Below, piece by piece: positions 23,401-35,570 of a stretch of 63,780 bases of DNA. The notes beneath the pieces were generated by a model. The model was not told the origin of the DNA, did not search any database, and worked only from the letters and a program-made list of their open reading frames with translations. The DNA comes from Zarea fungicola. Its lineage: Eukaryota; Ascomycota; Sordariomycetes; Hypocreales; Cordycipitaceae. Every line of letters begins with the position of its first letter. Position 1 is the first letter of the stretch. The DNA is taken from contig FWCC01000163.1 in NCBI GenBank assembly GCA_900169235.1, positions 1 through 63,780 on the forward strand. Reading direction: 5' to 3'. The translations under genes were made by a program, and so were the position numbers.

Positions 23401-26286
23401 GGGTACACGTTTGCTTGCGCCAGCATCGCCACGAGGCGCAAAAAGGCGCAAACCTGATATTGCATTCGGAAATATAGAATTGGTTTCTTGCAATAACATG
23501 CGACAAGATGCGACGCCTAGTTTCCATGGATGGTTTGATTCGGCGCAGATCTGTCTCAAGTTATGCGACGCGGCAAAATGGGGCACAAACTTTGCCACCA
23601 AAAAAAAAATCCAGAGAGAGAGTACAGAACGCAGACGCGCGGCGCAAAGCAAGAGAAACTCGCCATTCTGTAATATATGATACAATATATATTTTTGAAG
23701 CATGTATGGTGATGCTTTGTGGTCTCATTTCTGAGCCGCCCGTCACCAGCAACACAGTCTGCCTCGGCTGTCCCGGCGGCGGCGCAATCATACAGCGGCT
23801 CCAATATGCTAATGGGATGAGAGCGTAGAGGAGGGGAAGTCACTACGCAATTGTATCCATCAAGGGACATGAAGGGTGCGTCGTGAGACGACGCTAATAA
23901 TGTTCATTGCGCGCAATACTCCGCATTCGTCGCTGCCATTCAGCTCGCTGCTAGCCTTGGACATATGGAAGCTGGCGCAATGGGCAGTGAAAACGACTGG
24001 CTTAAGAGGTGCGTGCCTCATGGTCAAAGGCAAAGCGGTGGGAGGCTGGGGTGGATCAAGAGTCGTACTTGGCGCCAAACATAGAGCAGAAATAGACATG
24101 TTATCCCCCTTAGTAACGAGCTGTGTAATGATCCTTCTTTTTGATCTGGCTCACACTTAAGGGGAACCATTGATCTCGGTTTCATCGGTCCATTAGTCAA
24201 GGAAATACCGGCGAGAACAAGTACTTGTGGGTGTTCGCCGTTCACTGTGGCGAAGTCAACCAAGCACTACGTTTGCAAAGAATCCAGGGATTGTAGGTGC
24301 GGAAGCACGGGAAAGACTATACTTCGGCATATCAAGATAATTGCTTGCGAGTAGCCGAGATAATAATATAATGTTTTTTCCTTGCCTCAATTCGGGCTAG
24401 AGTTGGTGCTGGAGGTTGTCAGCATTAGGGTAAGCTCTTGGCTCGGTGCAAGAACGGCAATGATGCGACAGACCACGGCAAAGACACGTTCAAGGACCAA
24501 TCAAGTCGCAATGCATCGCACGACTCGCAGTACACTAGAGAGCCCCGGGGCTGAGTACCATTTACGCTTAGTTCCATGATATAAGCAATTTACTGTCGAT
24601 ACTCATCCTGTGATGGTATGCCCAAATGACTGACTGTCTCCACCGGCAACTTCTGGGCGGCTAACGGAACAAGTCTGGCTTGGGCAGTTGACGCATTCAT
24701 TGGCGCAACATGTTCGAATCACTCTACGCTAAATAAGCCTTCATAAAATGATGAAACAATCAAGATTTAGTCACTGCTACAAGGATAATGCGCCTGCGCC
24801 GCAAGCCGACTAAACGCACATGCTTTTACGCATGATTTTGACTCTGACTTGCTACTCGCATGACGCTGGGGCACAGTGCGAAGTGAAGTTGGAGGTCGGG
24901 GTTGATTTAGCCAAAATCACGTGGAAACGTGGAAACCTGGCGTAGCGGGCCATCAAATGGTGACGCGTGTGCAGCAAGCCCCTAGCATCGGCCTAAAAAC
25001 CACATTTAAGCATATAAAAGGAGATATACATTTCTCGAGCTTGTTGGGGGATAATTTTGCATCGAATTCAGTATCGAATACAAATTTGCAATGGATCTGT
25101 TGCGCTGTCTATCTTGTTTCTAGACAAAAGAGTTGAAATGCAACCTTCTGGTGAGACGCGACGAGCCGCAACTGAGGCCCCGATGGGGACTAGTTCATTT
25201 TGAGGGTTGGCGGCCGTTAGTCAGCCCCGGATTATCGTCATCGCCGTGACGACCGGGGTTACAAAAACGCCATAACTTTTTCGCGTTGGGGGCACGCCAT
25301 GATCCGTGCGCCGCATGCCAGCGACTTTGGCGAAGCCTCAAGCGAGCGAGGGGCCCAGTTAGAATTCCTTGCAGCGTCAAGGTACATTGAACACCAGTTG
25401 TCTGCCAGCTGCCAACAGATGTACAAGCGGGGCCTTCTGCCTTGCCAGCTGCAATGCGTGCCCCGCCCTCCTGATTGGTTCCCCCGTGCTGCTTGTCTGT
25501 CTGGGCGGGTTGTACCTCCACACTGTATTTTACTGCCGTGGGTACCTGCGTCTTGGACTAGTAGTAAACAAATAATAAACAACATTGCCATACAGAAAGT
25601 ACATTGGGGCAACCTTTGATATGTTATTATTAGTGATGCTGGCCATGGCGCTTCCTCCTCCCTTTTTCGCCCTTCCCTTGCTTTGGATTCTGGACCTTGC
25701 TTAATCCCACAGCTTGAGTAGCCTGGTCGCAGTTGTTTTTTTTCTTGGCCAGGGCGAAGAAGCACCGCTATATCTTTTTTGTTGTTCTGTCGCAAACTCC
25801 CCCGGCACCGCCTCATCTCCCAATTCGGTTTTTGGTACGGGCGTAATCTCCTTTATCCAGTCCAACGAATACGACATTCCCGCATCCTCGACAATTACAA
25901 TTCTTGCATCCAAGTCTCTCTCATTTTCTCTCTGGCATTGCCTCTTTCTTGCATACTGCTGCATCTTACATTCTTCTCTACCTCTGGTCGCATTGCCGAC
26001 ATCTGTTTTTCTTCATGGTCTGTCTGTAATTGTTGTCGCTGGTAGCTTCGCAACTGTCCCTGAGACCTTGCGCAAACCCCCAGTTCGCGTCAACATTACA
26101 AAATAACAAAAGAACCATCACCATAGAAGCAAGGAAGGGGGAAAGAAAGCACATGAGATAGCATTGCGACTGCTATTCGCCATTCCACAAGATTCTTAGC
26201 AGTCTCTTCTGTGGGCGGCAACTGCAGCTCTCTTGACTCCATTCTCGCGCAGCCGAAATCATTCTGTCTGGCAGCTGCCAAAAACC
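17499..26286. other. 8.8 kb gene-poor divergent intergenic region
   Basis: Region between the divergent starts of the Zn2Cys6 gene and cyclin B. No gene is supported. The part next to each gene is probably long promoter and 5' leader: 17500-18560 carries pyrimidine-rich sequence in the sense of the regulator, and 25600-26286 is CT-rich in the sense of the cyclin. In between are TACCTA/TAGGTA palindromes (20055-20090, 20517-20580), TACGGAGTA motifs (20708, 20909) and G9 runs. A frame at 22193 has a good Kozak context but no recognisable protein. Confidence 0.5.
20517..20580. repeat. TACCTA/TAGTA-rich palindromic tract
   Basis: A 60-base stretch built of GGTACT, ACTACTTA, AGTACC, TACTACC and TACC units in both orientations. 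Similar tracts occur at 1-35, 10520-10556, 20055-20090, 29970-29995 and 44990-45027, all intergenic. Confidence 0.6.
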
Positions 26287-28615
26287 ATGGACACTCAGGT
26301 GAGTTTGATGAAACTGTGCAGCTTTTTCATGCAAAGCTTCCGCCTCCTCGCCTAGCAATTCTCGGCAATTGTAACCGCGTCTGCACTTCCTCCCCTCCCT
26401 TCCCTTTGACTTTTTCTTATCACTGGTATTTTTGTCTGCCTTCTCTCTTTTTTATGACTTGTCACTTGCGAATATCTTGGTTGTCAGTACTAATAACATT
26501 GCCCTCGCGTTATATAGCAGCGTTTCCGGCCACTTACCTCCGAGAATAATATTGTACCCAGCCTGCACCAACGTCACAAGTCAACCTCCAGTCTTGCTGG
26601 TATGGTGTCAGCCGCGACTGCTGGCTTCCGCGGCCCGGCCAAGCGTGCTGCCTTTGGCGATGTCACCAATGTGAGCAGGCAATCAGTGGCCACTCGTGAT
26701 GATGGCAAGGTTACAACCAAGGTTTCTACCAAGGCCGTGCCCGCTGTTCTCTCGACTCTTGCCCCTATTGGTACAAATCTGAACAAGGAGAATGGCGCCC
26801 AGGGCAAGGATTCCCTCGCTCGACTGGCTCAGCGTACTGCAGCTCCTGCAAACAAGAACAAGGTCATTTCTGAGAGAAAATCCATTCAGCCACTCAAGTC
26901 CACCTCTCACACACAGCGCCCTTTTGCACAGCAGAGCATCAATAATGCTGCAGCAACTTTGCCTTCTTCATATATCTCCAAAGAGGATCAAGACCAAGTC
27001 CATGCCCTTCTCCCATCCACCACAACACGCCCTTTCAAACAACCTCGACACCACAAGAGCCAGCCGCAGCTCAAATTCCAGCAACCCTCCCTGCGTAGAA
27101 CGCAAAGCAAGTTTCTGGAGAAGATTGATTACGAGTCAACAACGCTCGATATTCCTGAAGAGTCAGAACTCAAGGAATTGCACGTTTCCACCCTTGAACA
27201 GGCAAGCGGCCACACAATCTACTTTGACACAGGCTCGTACCACCTCGGCTCTGATTCACAGTCGCAAGCGCACGAGGTTGAACGAATGGTGCTTGCAACC
27301 AACTGCTCTGCTATTCTAGATGCTCGTCCCACCACAGGCCAATCTTTTAAAGAGTCTTCATATCCTGCGCTCTCAGAGCCCGAAGAGTGGGATGAGGAAG
27401 AAGACGAAGAGTATGATGATAAGGATCAAGTTTACATAACCGCACACAGTTTTCGAACAAGAGATTATAACTCGATCGACATGGGTGTAACAACTCTCCT
27501 CGCTCCCAAATTTACAACCCGCGTTCAGCGTGAACTGGAGGAGGCTAGAATCGAGGTGGAAGACACAAGAATGGCAGATGATTTTGAGGAAGAGGCCTGG
27601 GATGTCAGTATGGTTGCCGAGTATGGTGATGACATCTTTGATTATCTGCGGGAGCTTGAGGCAAGTAGACACTAACATGGACTTGTATGCAAACAAATGA
27701 CGCTAACCGCTGTTCCAGGTCAAGATGCTTCCCAACCCCCACTATATGGAGATGCAGACAGAAATCCAATGGTCGATGCGATCGGTCCTGATGGACTGGC
27801 TGGTACAAGTTCACAGCCGCTTTGCACTGCTGCCCGAAACTTTGTTCCTCACTGTCAACTACATCGACCGCTTTCTCTCATACAAGATCATCTCGGTCAC
27901 TAAACTGCAGTTGGTTGGCGCCACAGCGCTGCTCGTTGCCTCCAAGTACGAGGAAATTAACTGCCCGTCGATGGACGAAATTGTCTTCATGGTTGACAAT
28001 GGTTACTCAACGGAAGAAATTCTCAAGGCTGAGCGCTTCATGCTTAGTATGCTCAACTTTGAGCTCGGCTGGCCCGGCCCAATGAGCTTCCTGCGCAGAG
28101 TCAGTAAAGCCGATGACTACGATTTGGACACCCGCACATTGGCCAAGTACTTTCTCGAACTCACTATTATGGATGAACGGTTTGTGGCATCGCCACCTAG
28201 CTTTCTTGCAGCTGGCGCGCACTGCCTGTCGCGGTTAATCCTGAACAAGGGTGACTGGGTAAGTACCTGACCGCAATCAAGATTTCGTCATCTGACTGAC
28301 TAACGATGTTCCGAACAGTCCAAGGCCCATGTTTACTTCTCTGGCTATACCTGGAGCCAGTTGAAGCCCCTCGTGACTATGCTGATTGAGTGTTGTGAAC
28401 ACCCCCACCTGCACCATTCCGCCGTCTACGACAAATACTGCGAAAAGCGATTCAAGGAAGCTGCTACACTTGTACAGCATGCTCTGGATAGCGGCTTCAC
28501 ATTACCACATCACACACTGCCCATTCGCACATCACAATCTCAATCCGTGCAATTGCACGACACTTTGGAACATTTACAGTATGCAAGCGGACTTTTACCG
28601 CCAATTGAAGGATAA
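26287..28615 (+). CDS. G2/mitotic-specific B-type cyclin
   Basis: Four exons: 26287-26298, 26521-27660, 27719-28258 and 28319-28615, giving 662 residues. The protein activates Cdk1 for entry into mitosis. It shows a destruction box RAAFGDVTN (residues 46-54), a KEN box (93-95), an acidic region around residue 300, then the cyclin N-box with MRSVLMDWLVQVHSRF and KYEEINCP, and a cyclin C-box ending in a short tail. Exon 1 is only 12 nt (MDTQ). It is supported by a strong ATG context (ACCATGG), a GTGAGT donor, a TACTAATAAC branch site near 26488 and TATAGCAG at 26520, which restores a plausible N-terminus (RFRPLTSENN). Intron 2 (27661-27718) starts with GCAAGT, a GC-AG intron; only this join gives ELE-VKMLPN in frame. 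If exon 1 were wrong, ATG 26602 would be the fallback start. Confidence 0.95.
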
Positions 28616-30319
28616 ACGGTTGTTTTGGTGTTCAGGACTTGTTTCTCTTGGCTTGTTTTATATCACTTCTTTTGTCTCGTGTAGTTTGTGTATCACGACT
28701 TGCATGAAGCTTGCTTTCGAGATGGAAATTTCTCTAATGGCTTAAAATACTTAATTCGACGAGAATGTCTTATGGAAATAGATACAGAAAATGGCAGTTT
28801 TGCTTGTTGCTTGTTGGCAGTTTCAGTTTACTGTTTTACTTTGGTGGCTATAAATGCATCGGAATCAGAGTTGGTCTTATTCGCCGTGTCAATTGAGAGT
28901 CGTTTAGTAGACTATTTAATCCAGCTCAAAGCTTTTGAGTATAGAGCGATTCTTGAGAGCTATTCCAACAATTTGCGCTCTTTGGGCTGAGTCACATAAT
29001 TGCTTGCAGGAGTGCCACATTCACGTTGTTGACAGCGGGAATAGGCATGTGTTTTATATAACCGACGCCTTCTGGACTTTATTGGCATCGGAGGGGCTGT
29101 ATGTACTACAGTACTGAGGAGGTGTGGAGTGCTTCAAACACGCTGTGAGTAACAAATAGAGCAGCTTCAAGTATTTTCCTGTTTTGTTTCCTGACAATGA
29201 TTGCTGCGACATTGGTAGCTCCAATAACCCTGGGGAGGTACCCGGCTAGAACCTTGTTTCTCCAAGCGATGTACTGGTACAGCTTATTATTACGGAGCGC
29301 AATACTCCGTAAAGTGGCACTAGGTAGTTGGGTGAGAAGTACGGTAACTATCCGTGTCAATAACCAATAAAAAGGAGGAAATGATTTTCTGGTCTCGTGG
29401 TTGGTACCGCTTTACGGAGCCCGATGCCACTGGCTGGAAATTGTAAGCCACAGGTTTGGTTGTACACTGAACAGGCGCCAATTTTTCACCTTCATTTCCT
29501 GTCCATCTATGTGCGACCATTTCTATTGTAGTCAACTCTTTTCCATTGAAAATATAAATAAAATTCCGTGTGACTTATGCAGGCTTATCTCGCACCATCC
29601 TACATTCTCTCGTAAGCCATCTACCAGTTAGCTGGGGCTCTTGGTCCAAAGGAGTACTTTGTGCTCCAGTGCTTGTAGTAATAGTGGGCTCCGTCTTTGT
29701 CTTGTGATGTTCCGAAGCGGCGGTACTGGAGGGGTACCAGAGCGTCTTCCAGCTTGGCAGGTGGCTTGCCGATGGGCACAACTTGGGAAACACGCTGCCC
29801 TACTAACTGTAAACCCCTGTCAACCCGCTGTGTCCCTCTAATTTAGTGCGCTAAAAAGTCGGAGTTGTACGAGCACGACAGGTACCCCCTCCAGAACGAA
29901 CCACAACTTACTAACTGCAAGAGCCTAGGCACCTAAATTTAATAAAGCAAAGTGAAGTGAGGGAAAAAAAAAAAAAAAAAGGTACCTGGTACCTTCCCCA
30001 ACCCCAGTTTCCTGAGCCATTACCGGTCCGCCGCGCGCTCCGACATTGTCCCCGACATTGTTGCTGCTAGACTCTAGCTCCCCAAACGCCTTTTTGTCAC
30101 TCCCCCAATTGACTCTTTTTTCCCCAAGCTTTTTTTTTTCTCGGCCTTTCCTAGCCAGATCTTGACTTCCGATCCCACCCTCTCGTCGTCCTCGTCACCT
30201 TTTTTACCGTGCCCCCGGACTCCTCTTTGTTCGGGACCCTCTGTACTCTTTATATCTTTCGTCTTCTCTCTTTTTGAATTGAGTACGCCGGTTTCACAAA
30301 AAAGCGCCAAAAAAAAGTC
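28616..30319. other. Intergenic region cyclin B - Asp/Glu carrier
   Basis: About 1.7 kb between two genes on the same strand, with no supported gene. It holds an 8-bp hairpin TTACGGAG/CTCCGTAA (29290-29312), a further TTACGGAG (29412-29419), an A17 tract at 29964-29980, and a CT-rich tract before the carrier start that is probably its promoter and leader. Confidence 0.5.
29290..29312. repeat. Small inverted repeat TTACGGAG/CTCCGTAA
   Basis: Eight-base arms (29290-29297 and 29305-29312) around the loop CGCAATA. The arm sequence is the same core as the TACGGAGTA motif seen at 11601, 20708 and 20909. Confidence 0.7.
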
Positions 30320-32706
30320 ATGGCGACCAGCGCAGCTGCAGTCAAGGAGGCCGTCAAAGAGACGGTCCTCGGCTCCGACGAGACCACGGGGCCGTCCAAA
30401 CAGAGCAAGGCGCGATTTACGAGAATGGCTGTCAAGGATGAGACTGGCGAGCTCTTCATGGGACCAGAGGAATTCATCGATGCCGTTGCCCCCGAGAATG
30501 AGGACTTTGTAAGATCTTCCCGCACAGCCCGCACAGCCCACCGCCCCTGCCCTTTCCATGGCAAACTCTTCCCTGGCTGGCATCTGTTTCCTGCTGCTGG
30601 TACTCAGTGTGTCGCGTGCGTATTCTCCAGCTTCTTGTCCGCCACGGGAGCGTGCGCATGGAAGAAACAAACCGTTGTACCGTGCCAAAAATTCAACCGA
30701 GCCTGGTCATGCTAACCGTTTCGCACTCATTTACAGCACAAAATTCGCCGTGAGCAGTACATGATCCTCTTCCGCGTTGCCGACCGCCGCGGTCAGGGCA
30801 AAGTCTCCCTCAGTGACTGGCACGTCTTTGAGAACATCCTCGCCAAGCCCGATGCCGAGTACGAGATTGCATTCCGTCTGTTTGATGTGGAGCGCACGGG
30901 CAACGTCAAGTACGACGACTTTCGCCGCCTGTACGAACTCAACAAGGGCCCCGAGAACATTCCATTTGACTGGGATTGCGAGTGGGCTAAGCTCTACATT
31001 GGCAGCCGTACCAAGCGCCACAATCTCGACTACCCTCAGTTCTCTCAGATGCTGCGCGGTCTCCAAGGTGAGCGCATCCGCCAGGCCTTTCAGCTTCTAG
31101 ACAAGGACAGCGATGGCTACATTGAGCCCGATGAGTTTGAGCGCATCATCCTCGAGACCTCCAAGCACAAGCTCTCTGACCACCTGCTCGAGAACCTCCA
31201 CACGCTCTGCAACATCTCCAAGGGTACCAAGATCTCCTACGCCAATGTGCGCGCCTTCCAGAACATGATTAAGGAGATGGATCTTGTTGAGCAGATTGTC
31301 CGCCGTGCCGTCCGCAAGAGCTCCGACGGCAAGATCACACGCACCGAATTCCTGCAAGAGGCGGCCAAGGTCACTCGCTTCTCCCTCTTTACCCCCATGG
31401 AGGCCGATATCCTCTTCCACTTTGCAAGCCTCGACGAGCCCTCTGGTCGTCTCGGTCTCCCTGACTTTGCCAAGGTACTGGACCCTTCATGGCGCAACCC
31501 GGTCGAGTCGCTTGACGAGGCCCTCTCTGCCATCGCCAAGGCTGCCAAACCAGCCGAAGGTAGTATTATCCGGAGCGTCCTCGAGTCGGCGTATAACTTC
31601 GGTCTCGGCAGTATTGCCGGAGCTTTTGGTGCTTTCATGGTGTATCCCATTGATCTGGTCAAGACGCGCCTGCAGAACCAGCGCGGTGCTCAGCCTGGCC
31701 AGCGCCTCTACAAGAACTCGATTGACTGCTTCCAAAAGGTCGTCAAAAACGAGGGTTTCCGTGGCCTCTACTCTGGTGTTCTTCCCCAGCTGGTCGGTGT
31801 CGCCCCCGAAAAGGCCATTAAGCTGACAGTCAATGACCTGGTCCGTCGCCACTTCACCAACAAGAAGGGTGAGATTTCTCTCGCGGCCGAGATTTTCGCT
31901 GGTGCCAGCGCCGGTGGTTGCCAAGTTGTAAGTTGACAATGCTTATTTTCGCCGCCCATAAATTGCAATCTCTTACATTCGTGCAGGTGTTCACCAACCC
32001 ACTTGAGATTGTCAAGATTCGTCTTCAGGTTCAGGGTGAGGTCGCCAAGACTGTCGAGGGTGCTCCCAAGCGCTCCGCGATGTGGATTGTCCGCAACCTG
32101 GGTCTCGTCGGTCTCTACAAGGGCGCCTCTGCCTGTCTACTCCGTGACGTCCCCTTCTCCGCCATCTACTTCCCGACCTATAGTCACCTGAAGAAGGACT
32201 TTTACGGCGAGTCGCCCACGCATAAGCTCAGCGTTCTCCAGCTTCTCACCGCCGGTGCCATTGCAGGCATGCCCGCCGCCTACCTGACGACCCCCTGCGA
32301 TGTCATCAAAACCCGTCTCCAGGTGGAAGCCCGCAAGGGTGAGGCCCAATACACTGGTCTCCGCCATGCCGCCAAGACCATTTGGAAGGAGGAAGGCTTC
32401 ACTGCCTTCTTCAAGGGCGGCCCCGCTCGCATCTTCCGTTCGTCTCCTCAGTTTGGTTTCACCCTCGCCGCGTACGAAGTCCTCCAGACTGTCTTGCCCA
32501 TGCCTGGCAAGAAGGCCGAGCTTCCTCAAGTCTCCACTTCCTCCATCGAAACTGCGTCGCCGGACACGACTCCTTTCGGTCGCAGCCGCAATGCTCTCAA
32601 GATTATTCTCGACCTTGACGAGGACTTTGGCCGCGCCAAGCTCCCCAACGAGTTGGCCTGGAAGAACCTGCCTCGCGCCATTGGTGGCGGTGGTTCCCCT
32701 CAATAG
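30320..32706 (+). CDS. AGC1: Mitochondrial aspartate/glutamate carrier with EF-hands
   Basis: Three exons, 30320-30508, 30737-31927 and 31987-32706, give 699 residues. Introns (228 and 59 nt) are GT-AG and phase 0. The protein exchanges aspartate for glutamate across the inner mitochondrial membrane as part of the malate-aspartate shuttle. What is seen: an N-terminal half with EF-hand-like calcium sites (clearest at residues 185-196, [12 protein letters not shown]), like animal aralar/citrin, then three solute-carrier repeats with the signatures [10 protein letters not shown] (about 367), [10 protein letters not shown] and [10 protein letters not shown], each followed by a G-x-x-x-L-Y/F-K-G-type segment. 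A ~90-residue hydrophilic tail follows the carrier domain. The yeast Agc1 lacks recognisable EF-hands, while filamentous fungi and animals have them, so Ca2+ control is plausible but inferred. Start ATG 30320. Confidence 0.97.
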
Positions 32707-33628
32707 AGGAGCATTTCTTAGCGAGTCACCATTTTCTGTCTCAACCTATTAATATAGGCAAAGCTTTCATATCTTCACAAATGCGGAAGAGATGAAACTG
32801 CATGGGATAGACGCAACTGACAAGCAAGTTGGAGAGCGAAAATTTCCTTTGTTTGGGCATTAATGATGCGAATATGTTTCTTGCATGTTGTTCTTGCATT
32901 ATTCTGTTTTTTGATAGCGGCGTTTTTACTTGGACACAAAGAAGGCATCGCGGCGCAACCGATTTTTTCAAGTTTTCTTTTCTTTCGATCCGTCTCCTAT
33001 TCTTTTCTGCTAGACTCTACCGGTTTCTTGTTACTTTTCCTTGAACCACTGTGCCTGTTGTGTTTTGCGTGTCCTTCTTTGCTATTCTGAGTATTTGTAC
33101 AACAAGAGGAGCAAACAAAGACTATGGAATTGATAGACGGAAAATTGATTTGCGAGAAAGCTAGAGAGGGGTTATAGATAAAAAAAAAAAGCCAGAGAGA
33201 GATGAGAGAGAGGGAATATATATTTCAACAGCATATTCTGCTGAATTCGAAGTCTGTTGCATGCATTAGAGAGTTTAGAGGGCGGGGTTTGATTGCGATG
33301 GAGTCACTTAACAAAGCGATTGGCCTTAAGATCGTGGCTGCACAATACAGAAATGAACCATACGTCCAAGTAGTTACTAGCTGCACTCAATCGGAATTGA
33401 GGTACGTAACAGGAGCGGGAGCTTCACAAGGCTCGGCTGTGCGACTAGAGACGTGGCGGGGTACAGTAGCAAGCAGGTCTAAATGAAAGGCTCTCCTCCA
33501 ACCTGCAGGTTCCGAGACTTGACTCTTCCAAAATCAACGACTACTCCAATTGGATCAATTGATCAAGCACCAAAACGCCTCTGTCATGAAATAGCAATCA
33601 GAAGGCCATACGGGAGAAATCGCACACA
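32707..33628. other. Intergenic region carrier - secreted hydrolase
   Basis: About 0.9 kb with no supported gene. It contains T-rich 3' UTR-like DNA, a poly-A run and an AGAGAG-rich tract near 33180-33215. The last 150 bases form the leader of the hydrolase gene. Confidence 0.5.
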
Positions 33629-35570
33629 ATGCTTCCACTCCGTGTCGCCGCATCAACCGCTACTCTAGTCGTAACGGCCGTCGCCTCGTCCCTCTCTAGA
33701 TACCAGCCTACGCGTCACAGCCCCGATGAGTTTGACTGGGAGACGCTCACACCGTCGCGCGCATTGCGCTTTTCACCATGCTACTCGGAATTCGAGTGCG
33801 CACGGCTTCTCGTGCCCCTTGATTGGACTGAAGCCAACGCCGAAGCGCGGCAAGGTCACACAATGACGCTCGCCCTCACACGACTCCCCGCCAACATGAC
33901 TGCCGCCGCGCCGCCGGAAGACGACGCAGTTGTCCACGGCGGCACCCTGATTGTAAACCCAGGTGGGCCCGGCGACTCTGGCACAGTCGAAATGCTCAAG
34001 AACGGACACTATCTACGTGATTTGGTCGCCAGTGTGGGCAAACGCTTCGACGTGCTGTCGTTTGACCCGCGCGGCATGGGCTTCAGCACGCCGCGTGCGG
34101 ATTGCTTTGCCGGGGAAGAGGCTGGGCGTGCGATGTTTGCGGTGCAGATGAATGGAGCGAATGAGGCCGGCGTCAGCGGCGATGATCGGGATGAGGTGCT
34201 GGCGGTGCAGAGGGCGTTGGCGAGGGCACATGCGGACAAGTGCAACGCCGTCGGGGAGGGTGGGTATGTAGTACAGGAGTTTGTGGGGACAGCATCCGTG
34301 GCGAGGGATATGTTGTTGATTGTAGATGAGCTGGAGAAGCTGAGAGTCGAGGAGAAGAGGAAGCATGAAAGCAGCGGTCATCGCGACGGGCAGCAAGGAT
34401 CGCAGAAGAAGTTGATTGGTACGGGTCAATACAAAGCGGGCGAGGAGGATGATCAAGATGCCCTGCCGAGACTCCTGTACTTTGGGACTTCATATGGCAC
34501 GATGTTAGGAAACACCTTCATCTCCATGTTTCCCGGGCGAGTTGAGCGCATGATTCTGGACGGCAATGTCGTGCCTGAAGATTATGCCGCTGGCGTAAGC
34601 TACATCTGCCAAACATGCCCCATTGATAAATGCTCATCTTTACTAATGCTTTTTTTTTTGTGTCAAGGACTGGTCTGGAAACGTCGTCGACGCAGAGAAA
34701 GTCATCGCGCAATTCTATGACGCCTGCTTCGCCGTCCAGTCCGCCTGCGCGCTCTACGATGGCTCAGCCGACACCTCACCATTGTCCCTCCGCGCCAAGG
34801 TCGACGCCCTCGTAGTGCGCCTCACGAAATCTCCCCTCGTCATCTCTGGTGGAAAGAACCTCGTGCCGGCCATCCTCAAGGGGTCTGATTTGCTCGGTTT
34901 CTTCGCGGATCCCATGTATGATCCCATCGGCGGCTCCACACGCCTCGCCGCTACCCTCGCCGACGCCATTGCGCGCAACTATACGGCGCTCATTGCCGCC
35001 TCGGGCCTGTTGGTTGAGCAGGATGGGACATGTGGCGCTGCGACGACCGCCGAGTATAGATGGATGGCCGAGGCCAATGCTGCCGTGCGTTGCGGTGACG
35101 GAGCGGATCTCCGAAACACGACCAACGACGACTGGCGGGATCAGCTGAAGCACGCGAGGAAGCTCTCACCACAGTGGGCGAATCTGTGGATGAGCGTCGA
35201 GTGTCTGGAGTGGCAGGCCCGTCCCAACTGGCGCTTCACGGGTCCCTTTGGATCACCGGCGCCGGCGCTCGCTGGCAAGAAGACTGCAGGACGGCCGTCG
35301 TCGCCTGTACTATTCCTCGCGAGCCGATTTGATCCAGCGACGCCGCTTGTGAGCTCGGTGACGGCGAAGACGAAACACGCGGGGTCGAGGTTGGTGGTGC
35401 AAAACACGTTTGGCCACTGCGCGACTTTGAGTGCGCCAAGTGAATGCACAAAGACGATTGTTAGCAAATACATGGATACCGGTGAGATGCCGGAAGAAGG
35501 GACGGAGTGCGAGGGAGATTGCAAGCCCTTTGAGGACTGCCCGTATCTGAGAATGGTGCTACCGCGGTAG
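33629..35570 (+). CDS. Secreted alpha/beta hydrolase, tripeptidyl-aminopeptidase-like
   Basis: Two exons, 33629-34594 and 34668-35570, give 622 residues; the 73-nt intron has GTAAGC, a TACTAATG branch site and GTCAAG. Residues 1-21 form a signal peptide (LRVAASTATLVVTAVASS), so the product is probably secreted. The fold is an alpha/beta hydrolase with NPGGPGDSG (about 110-118), DPRGMGFS, nucleophile Ser288 in GTSYG, Asp544 in SRFDPATP and His572 in TFGHC. The C-terminal part with that Asp/His matches the TAP-like C-terminal domain (family of bacterial Ssp/Slp tripeptidyl aminopeptidases). An insert near residues 240-275 is K/E/G/Q-rich and likely a loop. Substrate is not known; a peptidase role is inferred from the family. 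A relic of a different hydrolase lies just downstream. Confidence 0.9.

Noticed and set aside
33483..33668. 61-codon frame overlapping the start of the secreted hydrolase
   Set aside because: At most an upstream reading frame in the leader; no evidence of a separate product.
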